Below, piece by piece: positions 40,178 through 55,200 of a DNA stretch of 64,000 nucleotides (its first letter is position 1; each line of letters opens with the position of its first letter). The notes under the pieces were generated by a model. That model ran no database searches. It saw only the letters and a program-made list of their open reading frames with translations, and was not told the DNA's origin. Position numbers and translations under genes: made by a program. The DNA comes from Limnephilus marmoratus. Taxonomy: Eukaryota > Arthropoda > Insecta > Trichoptera > Limnephilidae. The stretch covers positions 36,049,571 through 36,113,570 of the forward strand of contig OU862927.1 in the NCBI GenBank assembly GCA_917880885.1, read 5' to 3'.

Positions 40178-43100
40178 TCAATATTTAGGTACTTTAAACT
40201 CTGGTTCATCGCTGCCTCCTGCCGATTCTTTGGGAGTCTTTCTCTTCTGGATTATATTTTGAATCTAAAAAAGAAAAAGTAATAAATTATTGAAAGCAAA
40301 TCATATTATTACTAATCCATCCCTCTCACTGCGGTGCAAGGCGATGTTCTGAGAGCCCTGCTGGAGAGGTCAAAAGGTCTTCCTCAACCAATCTCTCCCG
40401 ATCCGGCCTGCCCAGCCATATAATCACAGGTGACCAAATTTATCCCAGCTACGTAGGTCTCATATAAATCGTTGTATCTCCCTTACTGTCACAGTGAGAA
40501 ATTTGATCTAAACGGTGTTAGAAAGAGAAAACTCCACGCTTTATATTCAAATCTAGAATTTAACCATAGAAAAATTTTAATGTGCACCTCCATAAAACCA
40601 AAGTTTGCGTTGAGAAAAATAAAATGAAAAAAACATAATGTAAGGTGAGCCATTTTTATATGTTTGTGTTAAAAAATTTTATACTCCAGAAATTATATGT
40701 TTATTTCTAATAATAACATTTTAAAGTATATTTTATCCCCTTTCAAAAACAGTTTTTAGTTTTCGGATGGATTTAGAAATATTCCATTTATTTGGAATTA
40801 TGTAATTGCAAAGTGGAAATTTTCTGACCTTCTGACAGAATATGCCTGAAACCTGATGGGTAAAGGCCCCCGTAAGCATCGTCTGTGGGTGCACCCTGTC
40901 CTATTGATGAAGGATCAGAGTTTACAAGTGAGAAGCCATGCTTTCCCTAAATGGGGGCCTGTATGAGACGGGCACTTCTCACGTCAAGTTATTAAAGTGT
41001 GGAGAAGATTGTGAAATGATGGCGGTGATTTGACGAACCTGTTGCCACTCTCGATCGAGTTCTGCCTTGTCGTTCTTCTCACGGTTGGTCTTCCTGGTTT
41101 TCCTCCCGTCCATGGTCTTCAGTCCATACTGGAAGGCCGCCTTGGGTAGAGCTTCCTTCTGGTTCATATAGGCGGAGTATTCTTCTTGCGTATCAAAATC
41201 CCAACGACCTGTAATGAAGAACACATTCAATGTAAAGCGATAAAACAATACAGTAAAACTCTCTTAACCTTTAACGGAACTTTTGATTTTTTTTTACCCC
41301 AAAATTCTGAAGTGAATGACAAAAATGTCAGTAAATAGGATGTTATTCAATTCTTTATGAAGTTTTCGATAACGGCAAACATTTGGCAGTATTAGTTGCT
41401 TCAGTATATATATGTATGTGTAAATTTAAAAAGCTCACTGCTACAGTTTGTCAAATAAGAGTAGATAATATATGAGGGCGCCACTGTTGATCAAATGGCA
41501 ATACTAAACACATAACTCATGGTGTTAAAGTAAAGCTGTGTAACCTACATTTTTATAAAAAATTAAAAAGGCATAATAGTGGAAAAAATATTTTTTCATT
41601 GCAGTATAGATACCCGCCGATCTCAAAATTAGAATTGCATGTAGGTATATTATTATTATACTTTTGCAATTTTGTGTTAACATAATGAAGAATAACTATA
41701 ATGTAATAAAATATAAAGCACAGTTTAGAAATTGCTCACATTATTTAATACTAGATAAAGTACCTATTTAGCATTCCTGGGCTTTAGATCATGTCGTTAA
41801 TTTTAGATCTGAATATATTTAACTCATTCAGATCTAAAAGTAGTGTAACTAAACTCACCATTAGTGATTCTTCCTTTCTATCTATTGTTAAATTCAAATT
41901 TATTTTAAACTAAATTAAAGCAAATCGCTTTATAAATCACCTTTTAATCAAATTTATGTCATGAAGAAAAAATGTTTTTTAAAATGTGGTTTACTGTTTT
42001 CTATACATTCAGTGTCATTGCACTTCAAAAAAATATTTGACAGTTAAATTGGTGTTGCCAGTCTACAAATTTAGTAGTTCCAGTTTTTATATTTTCTACT
42101 CTTTATTGACAGACTATACACTAGGTTATAATTATTTTGTATGTGTAATCACTGGGATGCCACAATTCCGCTAAGGGTTAAGAAGTTTTCTAAGGGACCG
42201 AAAAAAAACTTAAGCGGGAAAACTTTATACACACATGGGATAAATTGGGCCTTTTAGTCTTCAAGGGACGGAAAAAACCAAACTTCTTAAGCATGAAAAC
42301 TTCTTAAGAGGGTTTCACTGTAATTATCCTGTTCTAATTCACCTTTACACTGTCTATGTAGTCACCTGTTTAGGCCTCACAATACTCTTTCATCCTACAG
42401 GTTTATACAGAGGGCTGTTCCTAAAGTAACCGCCGTTTGGCTATAAATAAAAAAAACCCGCTTACATACAAATATTTTATTATGTGCCTCTTAAAACTAC
42501 AGCTTTCCATTTGTAGCAGGTAGCTACCGGCAGCGTCCTAAGTAATAACAACAACGCATTTTGTTCCTGAGGTTGGCACATCTGGAGTTCCAGAGTTCGC
42601 TAGTTCAAGTTTTATCCGCAAGCGTCAGTTGTGTGGAGGGACCGTGCTGACAGGTGGGCTCGCGACCAACGCTCGTGGTTTGGTGGGAATTCAACTTATC
42701 TTTAATCACGTGTAAGGCAAATGAATATTATTGTTATTATCTTAGTTTAATTAGGTTCACTGATTGTAGATTATGTCAGGTTGCTTTACCCTGGCTGGCG
42801 CCCGCTTAAATTAAATTCTCCATGGCCTCGACGGCACAGATTTCTTACGTTAGCAATTCAAATCCTTTATCTCTATCAGGTCTTTACCTGACATGCCCTG
42901 TAGATTAACTGTCCTGCTCTACCAATTTCATTCAATTGCAATCAATAAATGTCCTTGAGTTATTTCAGACTTATTGTTTTATTTGTTTAATATTGTGTCA
43001 CAATCCCTCCTTGCCGCGTGGGCGGTAGGTAGTCGATCATGTCTTATCAGTTAGAATGTTACAAAATGGCGTCCCAACTATTCTGGAACTTAGAGATAAA

Positions 43101-46100
43101 GGGTTTTATGATTGCTTACTAGATTTGTGCCGTTTGGGTTATGGTGAATTTATCATATATAATTTTTTTTGATATTCATTTGCCTGATGCGTGTGTGGTT
43201 TCTCGAATTGCTGCGGCGTGGGTCGCGATCTCCTCATGTCGGCCGGTTTTTTAATTTAGCTTGTAGTTTTATGCAGTTTTGAATCTCCCCAACTCATTAG
43301 CGTGGAAGCGCTCTTAAAATTTTTACTTTTATTTTATTCGATTTTGCATGGCGAGTGCATGTCGCAAATTGGTGTGGATTGGTGTTGTCGCATGTGACTA
43401 ATAATTTTTTTTTTCTTACCTTGCTATAAGTTAGATGGATTATGCTATTATAACAAGAAGCAAAGCTGAGGCACTGTTCACAATGGCGAAACAAGGGGAA
43501 TCGCCGTCTATTTCCGTTCCGGTTTCTCTTCCTTCTTCTTCACCAGCCGTTCCGGTGCACAAATGGAACATCACGTATGATGGGTCGACGAGTGTTCGTG
43601 ACTTCATTGAAAGGATCGAGGAACTTGCTCAAGCAAGAAATGTATGTACCTCTTCACTTTTTTCGTCAGCTGTGGAGTTATTTGCAGGTGATGCGCTCTT
43701 GTGGTTCAGAGTGAATCGCTCGTCTTTCTCGTCCTGGTCAGATATTGTTGTTGCGTTGAAGGATGAATATGAGCTTCTCGATCATGAGAGACGCCTGTTG
43801 GCTCAGCTCAGATCTACTCTCCAATTACAAAAAGAAAATCTTAGTGCATTCATAACTCGCATTCTTGTGCTAAACAATCGTTTATTTACTAAGTTATCGG
43901 AGGTAGAATTACTTGAAATTTTGCAATGTAACATGTTACCTAGGTATATACAAAAATTATCTCTTTCAGTAATTCCTGACATTGTTACGCTCAAGAAACT
44001 TGGGAAGATGATTGAGCTGGCTGATAGCCGTTCAGATGACAGAAATCCTCCGTGCACATCGCAACCGAGGAACTCTAATGATTCTAGGAATAATAATGTT
44101 TCAAGACAGAATAATAATTCAAATTCTGCTAATGTATTTCCCAATTTCAGGAAGAATCAACGGTTTTCTAACAATGATAATTATAGACATTCTGGAAATG
44201 TAAATCCCAATTTCAAAAAGAATCATTATGGTAACTTTGATAATCTTAGCCCATCAAGGTCTCATTTCAGAGAAGTGCACTGCTTCCGTTGCGGCAGACC
44301 AGGGGTGAAGGCTCCAGCTTGCAGCTGTCGAGGTCAGCCAAAAAACTGATTTCCCGGGAGATTCTGTCAGCGGACGTCGGGACGCCGTCGTTTGCCGAGA
44401 TTGCTTCCGGAGAATGGTCTTCCTGGCTCGAGGTTGTAAGAAAATTTTATGCTAATCTTAGAACTGCGAAGGAGATGCGAGCGCCTGACAGGGACGGGCG
44501 ACCTTACATCTCTTTTCAGGTTAAAAATTCTGTTTACTCCGGTCTGTTGGATTCAGGCTCGCATGTTTCAATTCTAGGTAACAATTTTCACAAAAAATTC
44601 TTAGATTCAGGTTTTGAACTTTCAAAGTTAGATGTCAATTTCTCTTTAGTATCTGCTACAGGGCATTCTGTGATTTGTTCGTACAAGATTTCGCTTCCGG
44701 TTTGTGTTAATGGGGTAGTAAAAGCTTTTAACTTTGTTGTCATGCCACAGATAAAAGCTAATATTATATTAGGCTGTGACTTCTGGAAGATTTTTAATAT
44801 TTGTCCAAAGATTTCTAAGTTAATGTCTTGTAAGGAGACGGGGAACAGACAGCGCGTTGCTGATGCTGTTGGGTTGGAAAATGCTCATAACTTATCAATT
44901 TCTCAACGTTCTGCTTTGGATAAGGTAATTAGTGAATTTATGGAATATTCTGGTAATCGGTTAGGTAGAACCACTTTAGAAAAACATACAATCGACACGG
45001 GTGATTGTTCTCCCATTAAACAGAGAATATATCCGATTTCACCGCACATACTTCCTAAAGTTCATAACGAGCTAGACAGATTGTTAGAGTTAGGGGTGGT
45101 TGAACCAAGTAACAGCTCGTGGAATAATCCGATTGTTCTGGTCCCCAAGAAGAATGGTTCCTTTAGACTATGTTTGGATTCCAGACTTTTAAATGCAAAC
45201 TCAAAACGGGACGCGTACGCGACGCCGTTTATCTCGGACATACTTAACAGTTTGGGGGGTGCTCGCTATTTAACGACGTTGGATCTTAATGATGCATTTT
45301 TCCAGATTCCGTTGGATGAGAGTTCTAAAGAAAAAACGGCTTTTACAATCCCCAAAAGAGGATTATTTCATTTCGTTACCATGCCATTCGGTCTTCACGG
45401 GGCAAGCGCACGCATGATGAGATTAATGGATAAGGTGTTAGGGCCGGAATTCGACGGGAAAGTTTTCTGTTACCTAGATGATATTATTGTAATCAGTTCC
45501 TCGTTTGAAGAACACATTCATCTTTTAAGACAGGTTAAACAGAGGTTGCAAGCTGCCGGTCTTACAATTAATGTCCAAAAATCGGTTTTCTGCAGGGATT
45601 CCTTGAAATACTTGGGTTATGTAATTGACAGCAAAGGGCTCCGTACAGACCCTGATAAAGTTAAAGCCATCGTTGATTTTCCCACTCCTACGACTCAAAA
45701 GAGTCTGCGTAGATTCATAGGTGTTCTTTCTTGGTAGAAAAGGTTCATACTTAACTTTTCCATAATTGCGTCACCCTTATATATAATCTCACGAAGAAGG
45801 AGTTCGCGGGGAAAAAGTTTAAATGGAATGAGCAGGCGGAGGCTGCTTTTATTAAGTTAAAAAACATCCTGGTGAACGCGCCAGTTCTTGCATGTCCGAA
45901 CTTTGATAAACCTTTTACCATAAGTTGTGACGCGTCGAATATAGGCCTCGGGGCAGTTTTAACGCAGATGGATGATAATCAGGTTGAACATCCTATTTCG
46001 TTTATTTCTAGAACGCTTTCAGCTCAGGAGAGGAATCACTCTACAACTGAAAGAGAGTTGAATGCTATGATTTTCGCGTTAGAGAAGTTTAGAGGGTATA

Positions 46101-46217
46101 TCGAAGGCTCTCCCATTCCGGTAAAAGTTATCACGGATCATTATAGTCTTAAATGGCTCACGAGATTAAAGTCGCCTTCAGGAAGGCTGGCCCGTTGGGC
46201 AGTCAGACTGCAACAGT

Positions 46218-46253
<36 letters not shown>

Positions 46254-49200
46254 TCAAACGTTTATTGATTATAGCATATAAAATATAATGTACATTTAGA
46301 TGATGTGTTAATTTGCTTACATGTTCATATTCAAATATGTTAATACCACTCTTCCATGGAAGCGTTAGCTTGTGTCTGGAAGAGTAGTGTACATTTTTTA
46401 ATGCTATATTTAAGTTCTTAAATTACAATGTGAATGTAAAAAACAATAAGTTGTAAGTTCGGTGATATGTAATTATAAGTATTTATCTACTATCAAAACA
46501 ATTTTACTATTTGGATAATGTGTCCAGAATTATTGTAACTAGTTGCTAAAAACAATACAAAATTTAACTTATTTGAAGAATGGAGTATCACTTGGAAACT
46601 GAGTTATAAGTAGATTAGATTAGTCGGAAACTGTTTTTTTTTTTTGAGATTATCTTTAAAATATTTTTTTACAGTGTTTATTAATTGGATTTTATCATTA
46701 ATTTTTCTAATTTCATCCGGTAATCGGTTGAAAATAAGTCTTCCTTGATAAGTATAATAATTTTGTGCAAAGGAAGTGTTTAATTTTGGGCATGAAAAAA
46801 TATATTTATGTCTAGTACGGTTTTCAGTTATAAATTGATATTTTTCTTTTTCTTTTATAATTTGAATCAATGCATTTCTATTGTATAGATCTTTGAAAGA
46901 TGGTACTTGAAATTCCTTAAATAATTGATCCGTTGGGTAGTCAGAAGGTTTTTTTAATATGATTTTAATTATTAGCCTCTGCACAACTTCAATTGGGGAA
47001 AGATTAGTTTTGTATGCGGATCCCCAGCTAATGATAGCATATTGTAAAGTTGATTGAACCAAAGCGTAATATATTAGATATAAGTTTTTTACAGATAAAA
47101 AATTTCTGATTCTTAAAAATATATAAATCAATTTTCTAATTTTTTTTACAACTTGACAAATTTGTTCCTTCCATTTCAAATTTTTATCGATAATGACTCC
47201 TAAATATTTGATTGTGTTTGTTGTTTTTAATATTGTGCAGTTTTGGATACAATAATTTTTATTATGTGTTTTGGAATTATCATGGATGATGATGTCAATG
47301 TTTTTAGGGGTATCATTTTTGTGTATTGCAAATGGAATTACAAATGTTTTATCACCATTTAGTGATAGTAAATTTACGTCGAAGAAATTCTTTAAAATAT
47401 TTATGTCTTCGGTGGCTTTAAATGTTACTTTTTCCCAAGTTTTATCGCTAATTATTAGTACCGTATCATCGGCGTATGAAGTAATTTGGCCATGTAGTGG
47501 TTGAAAAAAAATGTCATTAACATATATGGTGAAAAGGATTGGTCCGATTACTGTACCTTGAGGGATTCCAAAGTCTGATATTTCTTTATCGCTATTAATC
47601 TGATTTATTTTTACGACTTGCGGTCGATTTTTTAGGTAGTTCGAAATCCATTTAATTGCATTGTCTTTTATACCTATATTGTTTAGTTTTTTTAGTAGAA
47701 TCTCATGGGATATACTATCAAAAGCTTTTCTGAGATCAATAAATATACCGGCACATTTTTCACCTTTATCCAATGATTCATTGATGTATGAGGTTACATT
47801 AGCAATAGCATCTTGTGTGCTGAGTGACTTTATAAAACCAAATTGGTTTTGGTGAAGAATTTTATTACTTTCTAGGAAACCGACCAATTGGTTTTTCACA
47901 ATTTTTTCAAAAATCTTTCCAATGTTTGAGATTAGACAAATTGGGCGGTAGTTAGTTACTTGTTGAGGATCTCCAGATTTATAAATAGGTGAAATAATTG
48001 TATTTTTATAGTTTGTCGGAAATATTCCCTCTGTTAAACTTAAGTTTATCAAATGAGTAATTGGTTTTACCAAATGAATTTTCATGGATTTTAGAAAATG
48101 TACTGTAATAAGGTCAAATCCGGGAGACGAACCTCCTTTCATGCCTTCTATTATTTTTAAAACTTCACTTTCTGAGGTTGTTTCAAATTTTGATAAATTA
48201 TTTTGATTTTGTACATTTTCAATCGTTTGTTTTTTCGGGTTAAAAGATTTATTGATATTTTTCGCAAGATTTTTTCCTACATTAGCAAAAAAAGAATTAA
48301 AGATGTTTGCACATTGTTTAGGTTGAATATTAGCATCTATTATTTTATTTTCATGTTCAATGTATTTTATTTTTTGTGTTTTTTTAGTGTTATCCATGGC
48401 TAAGTTGACTGTTTTCCATATTTGTTTATTGTTATTGTCTGTAGAAAGTATTTTATTTTTGAAATAGTCTTCTTTATTTTTTTTGATACAGTTTGTTAAT
48501 TTATTTTTAAATTTTTTGTAAAAAGTGTATGCTTTTTCATTTAGAGGATTTTTCAATGCTGTTTTATAAAGTTTTTCTTTGTTTCTAATTGATATTATAA
48601 GTCCTTGTGTTATCCAAGGCTTTAAAATTCTTAGTTTAGATTTAATGCGGACTGTAGTTTCAGTAGTTGAATTTTTTATGTGTTGAGACAATATATTTTC
48701 AAAGTTTTTTGAGCAAGTCTCGGTATCATAACTATTTAACATGTTGTTCCATTGTTCATTTCTTAGTTTTTTGGATAAAATAGTCATATTTGTGTAGGAT
48801 TTTGTCTTTGTTAGATTAAATTTTTTATGTTTAATTTTGTTATCATAGAGAAGAATGCATGCATGGTGGTCAGTTATATTCGTTTTCCAAACAATTGATT
48901 TCATTTTGTCGATATCTTTAATATTTATGTTAGTCCATATATGGTCTAAACAAGATGGAGTGTGATTTTTTATCTCTCTCGTATTTTTATTAATGCACGA
49001 TATGAAGTTAAATTCAGTCATACAATTAATATATTCATTTTTGAAATTATTTTCTACGTTTTCATTAATGTTTAAATTGAAGTCTCCTGCAATAAAGCAA
49101 AGTTTATTACTAAATTTTAACAGTATTTGTTTAAATTCATTTATAAATGACGAGATATTCGAACCGTGTGTTCTGTAAACAGCTATTATGTGGTAGTTTG

Positions 49201-52200
49201 TTTTGTCGAGTTTTAATTGTATTTCAATACAGTTTACTAGGTGTATAGGATGTTCAGTTATTTTGACAATACTAAATTTATCGTGAATGAATATGACGAG
49301 ACCACTATTTTTATTGATGTTTATTTTGGTTGTAACATATCGAGATTATACATAGAAATGGCAAAGATAACGTCATTCCCGATGCTTTATCCCGTGACCC
49401 CTTGCTTGTAGAATCTATAGTTCAGAACTTTGTAACTTCTGATGAGTGGTATGTCAAATTGAGGGAGAAAATTGTAACATATCCCGAGAAATATCCAGCG
49501 TGGAAGGTTTCTAATGGCAAGATTTTTAAACACATTCAAAGTATGGAAGCGCTTCACAGGTCATATGACTGGAAGGAAGTACTCCCTAAAGAGTTCAGAA
49601 TTAGTGTCATAAAAGAACACCATATTCCGCCGGTTTGCGCTCATTTCGGTATTTTAAAAACCTTGAACAGGATCAGACATAAGTATTATTGGCCCAAGAT
49701 GGCGACTGATGTAAAATCATTCATTGCCAAATGTCAAACTTGTTTAGGTTACAAAAGCTCGAATTTGTTACCTCCAGGTCTAATGGGAGATCCCAAATTA
49801 GTACAGCGTCCATGGCAGATGATAGCGACAGATTTACTTGGCCCATATCCTAGTTCCTATAAGAAAGGATATACTTATTTGTTGGTAGTGTCAGATTTCT
49901 TTTCGAAATATACAAGACTTTTCCCACTTAGGAAAGCTACGGGTAGTAATATTGCTTCGATTCTGGAGAACGACATATTCTACAAATTTGGTGTTCCGGA
50001 TACTATTGTTTTGGACAATGGACCTCAGTACATTTCTCGTGACATAAAGGCGTTGGCCAGCAAATTTCACATTCGTCACCTGTTCTACAACTGTAGATAT
50101 CACCCGCAAAATAACCCTGTTGAACGAGTAAATAAGGTTTTAGTTTCTGCTCTTGCTTCATACGTTGGCTCTGATCACCGAACTTGGGCGAACTATATTC
50201 CTGAAATTGAATTAGCTATCAACACTGCGGTTCACGAGGTTACAGGGTACACTCCGTTTTTCCTCAACTTCGGTAGGGAAATTATTATTTCAGGGAAGGA
50301 TTATTTAGGGGTTGATTTCAATGAAGAAGAAATCAAATTTGCAGAACGTGACTCTTGGGCACATGGTTTAGAGGAATTGAATGACATTTTTTCGCAGGTA
50401 CGCACATCCCTGAGACAATCCTACGAACGCAACAAACGTCAATATGACTTGCGTCGGAGGGACGTTCAATACAACCTGGGAGACACAGTCTGGAGGCGGT
50501 CGTTTGTTCTGTCTGATGCTAGTAAACATTTCTCTGCAAAATTAGCCCCTAAATTCATTAGGAGTAAGGTGATTAAGAAGATTTCTCCTGTTGCCTACGA
50601 ATTGGCGGACATGAATGGAAGAAAATTGGGAGTTTTCCATGTGAAGGACATTCTCAAGGCTGAACACTCCGGTGGATCTGCGGGGTAGTTTTTCATTTAA
50701 ATGGAAATGCGTATCTACAAGAGAGATTGCTTTCTGCTTTTACACTAATGTTAGTTTTTTTTGCATGCTTCTCCCACCGTTGCAATGCAAATTTTTATTG
50801 TTCATTCTTTGTGATGACACGACAAAACACTTGTGTCTTCACATTGATTGAAATTGTTGTTTGTTGGGGAGTATGTTGTCTGTGATGTCCTTTGTTGGGT
50901 TTTTTGGTAATTTTAAAATTTAACGCGCGAAGATGACTTGTTCTTATCTTCGGGCATTGAATTTTGTTTACATGGTTAGTTATATTTAAGAAGTTAGTAC
51001 GTAATAGATACATTTTGACTTCCTTGTTTAGGAAGATGGTTTATCTCAATTCCCTGGTTATAAACCATGTTTTTCTATTATGTATCTGGTACGTAAGTAC
51101 TAAGAATTTATTAATATTGTAGCTTGGATTTTATTTAAATAATTTTACACTCACACTTGCATAAGAAATAATAGTGCGTAGACATTCTATCATAATAATA
51201 CTGGTATTTTCTACTTAACAACTCACCCTTTCGGAAAATTGTCAGTGCAGTCACACAAGCGAGAGTTTCAGAAACTAATATTATCTATTATGGGTTTTAG
51301 GAAATCCACAAGCATTGTCAGTTTTCCGGATGAGTGATTTAATATGTTGATTACTTTATATGTGATTTTATACGTGATTAGTCCACATGTGTTTATAATA
51401 TAAGTGATAATTAATAATTGATACTCCATTGTTTCATATTACCTGATAATTTTGCATGTGTTAGCATGCGACATTCAACGCATCAATTTTTGATACTTAT
51501 AATGATTTTCCCACTAGTTGGAGACTGATATTATTACCATATAATTATTTGGAAATTTTCCTACACGAATTTAAAGTCTTTCCATTTTACATAAGTTATT
51601 TAATTGTGATGGGCGATAAGCCGTTGTTTAAATATTTAATCAGTATTTAATGTTCCATTTTGGGCTTTCGGGACCTGCCTCTGAGCTCAAGGCACGTCTC
51701 CAGACCTCATGATGCAATATTAAATTTCCTGGTTACCTTGGACATTTTGTTTAATTTTGGTTAGCAACTTCTATTTATTTAATTTTTCTCACAAATGGTT
51801 TGGATCTCGGGTTATTCATTCCTTGCCCAATAGATGGCAGGGCCATAGTCAATAAACATTGTAATCATAAAGATTATTTAAGATGACATTCAGTTTTACA
51901 ATAAACAAGATCAATAATGGTTTACCTTTAATATTGAATTTTTTTTAATCTATTTTATGTAGCTAACATATATTTGCCAGTTTGATTTTGATAAATTGAA
52001 TTTTGGGGAGTCCAGGCTTTTAGTTGTTGATTGTTAACAGATTTTATTATTCAGGTTTAGCTTTGAATTTCATTCTATTTGAAGAAAACTATTAAGTTCA
52101 GATTTACATTAAGTAATTTTCAGTATCTCAGTGAACCACTATGTAAGATTTAGTTTAGCTGTTAGTGTCTCACACGTATAACCTCTACGCTTCTTCAATC

Positions 52201-55200
52201 AAGAATCTTCTACACTGCAATCAACAATCTTCTCCACTGCGCGGTTACTGTATTGAAACATTACTTGGCGGGAGGAATATCTCAAAAGTTTTCCACATGG
52301 ACCTTGGACATCATCGCCACCTATGCGTTTGCTGAACTGTAACATTACTTGGCGGGAGGAATATCTCAAAAGTTTTCCACATGGACCTTGGACATCATCG
52401 CCACCTATGCGTATGCTGAACTGTAACATTACTTGGCGGGAGGAATATCTCAAAAGTTTTCCACATGGACCTTGGACATCATCGCCACCTATGCGTATGC
52501 TGAACTGTAACATTACTTGGCGGGAGGAATATCTCAAGAGTTCTCCACATGGACCTCGGACATTATCCCTACTGGACACTTCAACATCCTTTCAAGTTTG
52601 CTGATGAGGCGCATTGACACTCTGGTTCCTGAATATGCCTCAAGAATTGTCAACACGTCCGTTTCTTACAACGCTTTCGGGCTATAACCACAATTAAGTG
52701 CAGCGAAGCATGCAGAAGTTAAATTGTGAGGCCATTCGCCGAAGACTTTCCTGATTCGGTTCTCCAGCAACATCATCTTGGAGAATCAGCAATTACCAGT
52801 GGACATCATGGTCCTGGTTTTCGTCATTGTCGACGGCAGTCATTGGTCAGTTCATCACGGTGGTCTGCGAGTTCGCTTTCTCTTCCTCGAGCGCCAGGAG
52901 GCTTCAGGGAAATTTCCCCTGGGAAAATTTCGGATTCGTGGGGGGATATTGTAGCAGGTAGCTACCGGCAGCGTCCTAAGTAATAACAACAACGCATTTT
53001 GTTCCTGAGGTTGGCACATCTGGAGTTCCAGAGTTCGCTAGTTCAAGTTTTATCCGCAAGCGTCAGTTGTGTGGAGGGACCGTGCTGACAGGTGGGCTCG
53101 CGACCAACGCTCGTGGTTTGGTGGGAATTCGACTTATCTTTAATCACGTGTAAGGCAAATGAATATTATTGTTATTATCTTAGTTTAATTAGGTTCACTG
53201 ATTGTAGATTATGTCAGGTTGCTTTACCCTGGCTGGCGCCCGCTTAAATTAAATTCTCCATGGCCTCGACGGCACAGATTTCTTACGTTAGCAATTCAAA
53301 TCCTTTATCTCTATCAGGTCTTTACCTGACATGCCCTGTAGATTAACTGTCCTGCTCTACCAATTTCATTCAATTGCAATCAATAAATGTCCTTGAGTTA
53401 TTTCAGACTTATTGTTTTATTTGTTTAATATTGTGTCACAATCCCTCCTTGCCGAGTGGGCGGTAGGTAGTCGATCATGTCTTATCAGTTAGAATGTTAC
53501 ACATTATGTTTCAACATCGTCGCCATTTAAATTTAAATGTGCCCCACGGTTAAATTTGGCAGCCAACTCACCAGTCTAGAGCCCCAAAATACCTTAAAAA
53601 AAACCCTCGACTATGTGAAGAAATGGGCTGTCCGTTTGAAAGATTCTCCTGCCTTAAAAAAATGTATTGCAATCTTTAGAGCACAGGCTTCGGGTGAGAA
53701 TGCTGTCCTTATTCAACCGGTATTTCAATGGAAGGAACTAGCTTCATTGATTCCTTCGAAACCGGTGCACAACAAGCCAAACATTCGCACATGGTTGACT
53801 TTTATTACATGAGAATGGGTCGCTTCCACAACTTGTTTTTGTTCATTGAATCGTTCCATAGCCGAGCTGTTCACAATAAGTTTAACAGTTAATTGAGTTG
53901 TTTTAAATTTTAAAATAAGTTAATCCTTTCTTCTCTCCGAGTATGAATCCAATAGAGTTTTAAATTGGTTTGAATGTTTACTTTTTAAAACAATTCAGTT
54001 AAATTTACAAAAAATTGAATATGTATGAAAGTAACTTACCGATGGGTCCCTTCTTGTTCCCAATGTCCATCTTGCTGTAATCCACCTCATCGTCCGAGTC
54101 ATCGATGGCGTCATCCATCTCTCGCAGGCCCGGGTAGCACTCCGCGTAGCCCTCGGGCTCGGCCGCCAGCTTGGACAGTAGCGACGCCGCCCGCACACGT
54201 GCTCCCGGAACCACTAAACACAATTATTTTATTTTTATTTATTCATTTATGGGAAATCGACAGTTTACATTTTTTCAGTTTGTACATGAGTGTATAGTCA
54301 AAATAAAACCAATTATGGATTTCCTCCTTGTTACTTTACCTCTAATAAGACAGCATAATAGGGAATAAGTAATAATTAAATTTACAAGAAAGGAATATGA
54401 AGCCAAAAATTATATAAAAACAAAAAATTATACAAAAATAAAAATTTTAAATTACATAAAACAAAAAATTATCAATACATTGATAATCATAAGAAGACAG
54501 GTTGTACATACAATCAAATCATAACAGAATTATTAACACGAAACATCAGAAAAATAGTCTTTAAGTTAACCCCTCCGAATTTTCGCAAATATTCGCTTAT
54601 GTTATCTCAAACGAAATGACATTTTACGAAAACTTTGTGTTATTACCGCTTCACAATTAAAGCTCTATAAATGAAACATTTCTGAACGTAGCCAAATAGT
54701 AAAAACTGTTTTAGAAAGGTTACAAAATAAGCTTTCGAATTATAATATTACAAATAAATATTAACATTTGTAAATATTAAAATTTAGAATGCAAGCATAA
54801 AAAAAATGTAAAAATGACTCCCGTGATGTTTTTATGTGAAAACGGTACTAAAATCACAGATTATGTAAACAACAATACTTATTCTATTGAATAAATGTAT
54901 AATAAACACTTTTGTCACCTCGCTTTTTTATCATTTCATATAAAAATATTTAATAAAAATTAACAATGTCGAGAGCGGTCGAGCCGCCGGCCCGAAATTT
55001 GGTGGGATAAATTATGTGTCAGATTGCGCGAATGACCGAATATTCTTGTTATGTATTTCTATGGACAACTTGAATAAGGATGTACAACTTGTTCCACTAT
55101 CGACCTTTTACTTTTTGTTTTAGGGATGTCACTAAAAGAATAATGGAGTTAGAACGATTTCTATGGAGACACACGCGTTGACGTATAAACACGCTTATTG

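Larger units (their letters stand above)
42512..53501 (+). mobile_element. Gypsy-type LTR retrotransposon, young but disabled
   Basis: Two 552-bp LTRs (42512-43063, 52950-53501) begin TGTAGC and end TTACA. The target duplication is CATT at 42508-42511 and 53502-53505. By eye the LTRs differ at about two positions. A tRNA-primer site TGGCGTCCCAAC lies at 43067, and a purine tract (GTGGGGGGA) lies before the right LTR. Order gag, protease, reverse transcriptase, RNase H, integrase fits Gypsy. The pol frame is broken and a LINE splits it. There is no envelope frame. It lies in plus orientation within a minus-strand gene (IK intron). Confidence 0.95.

Noticed and set aside
40979..41038. Extension of the RED exon ending SSPHFNNLT
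   Set aside because: The donor at 41038 followed by the exon at 40264 restores the family C-terminus (EFKVPKY).
52199..52604. 126-aa and 93-aa frames, possible envelope-like product of the Gypsy element
   Set aside because: Both come from the 84-bp repeat on opposite strands; no signal peptide or membrane segment.
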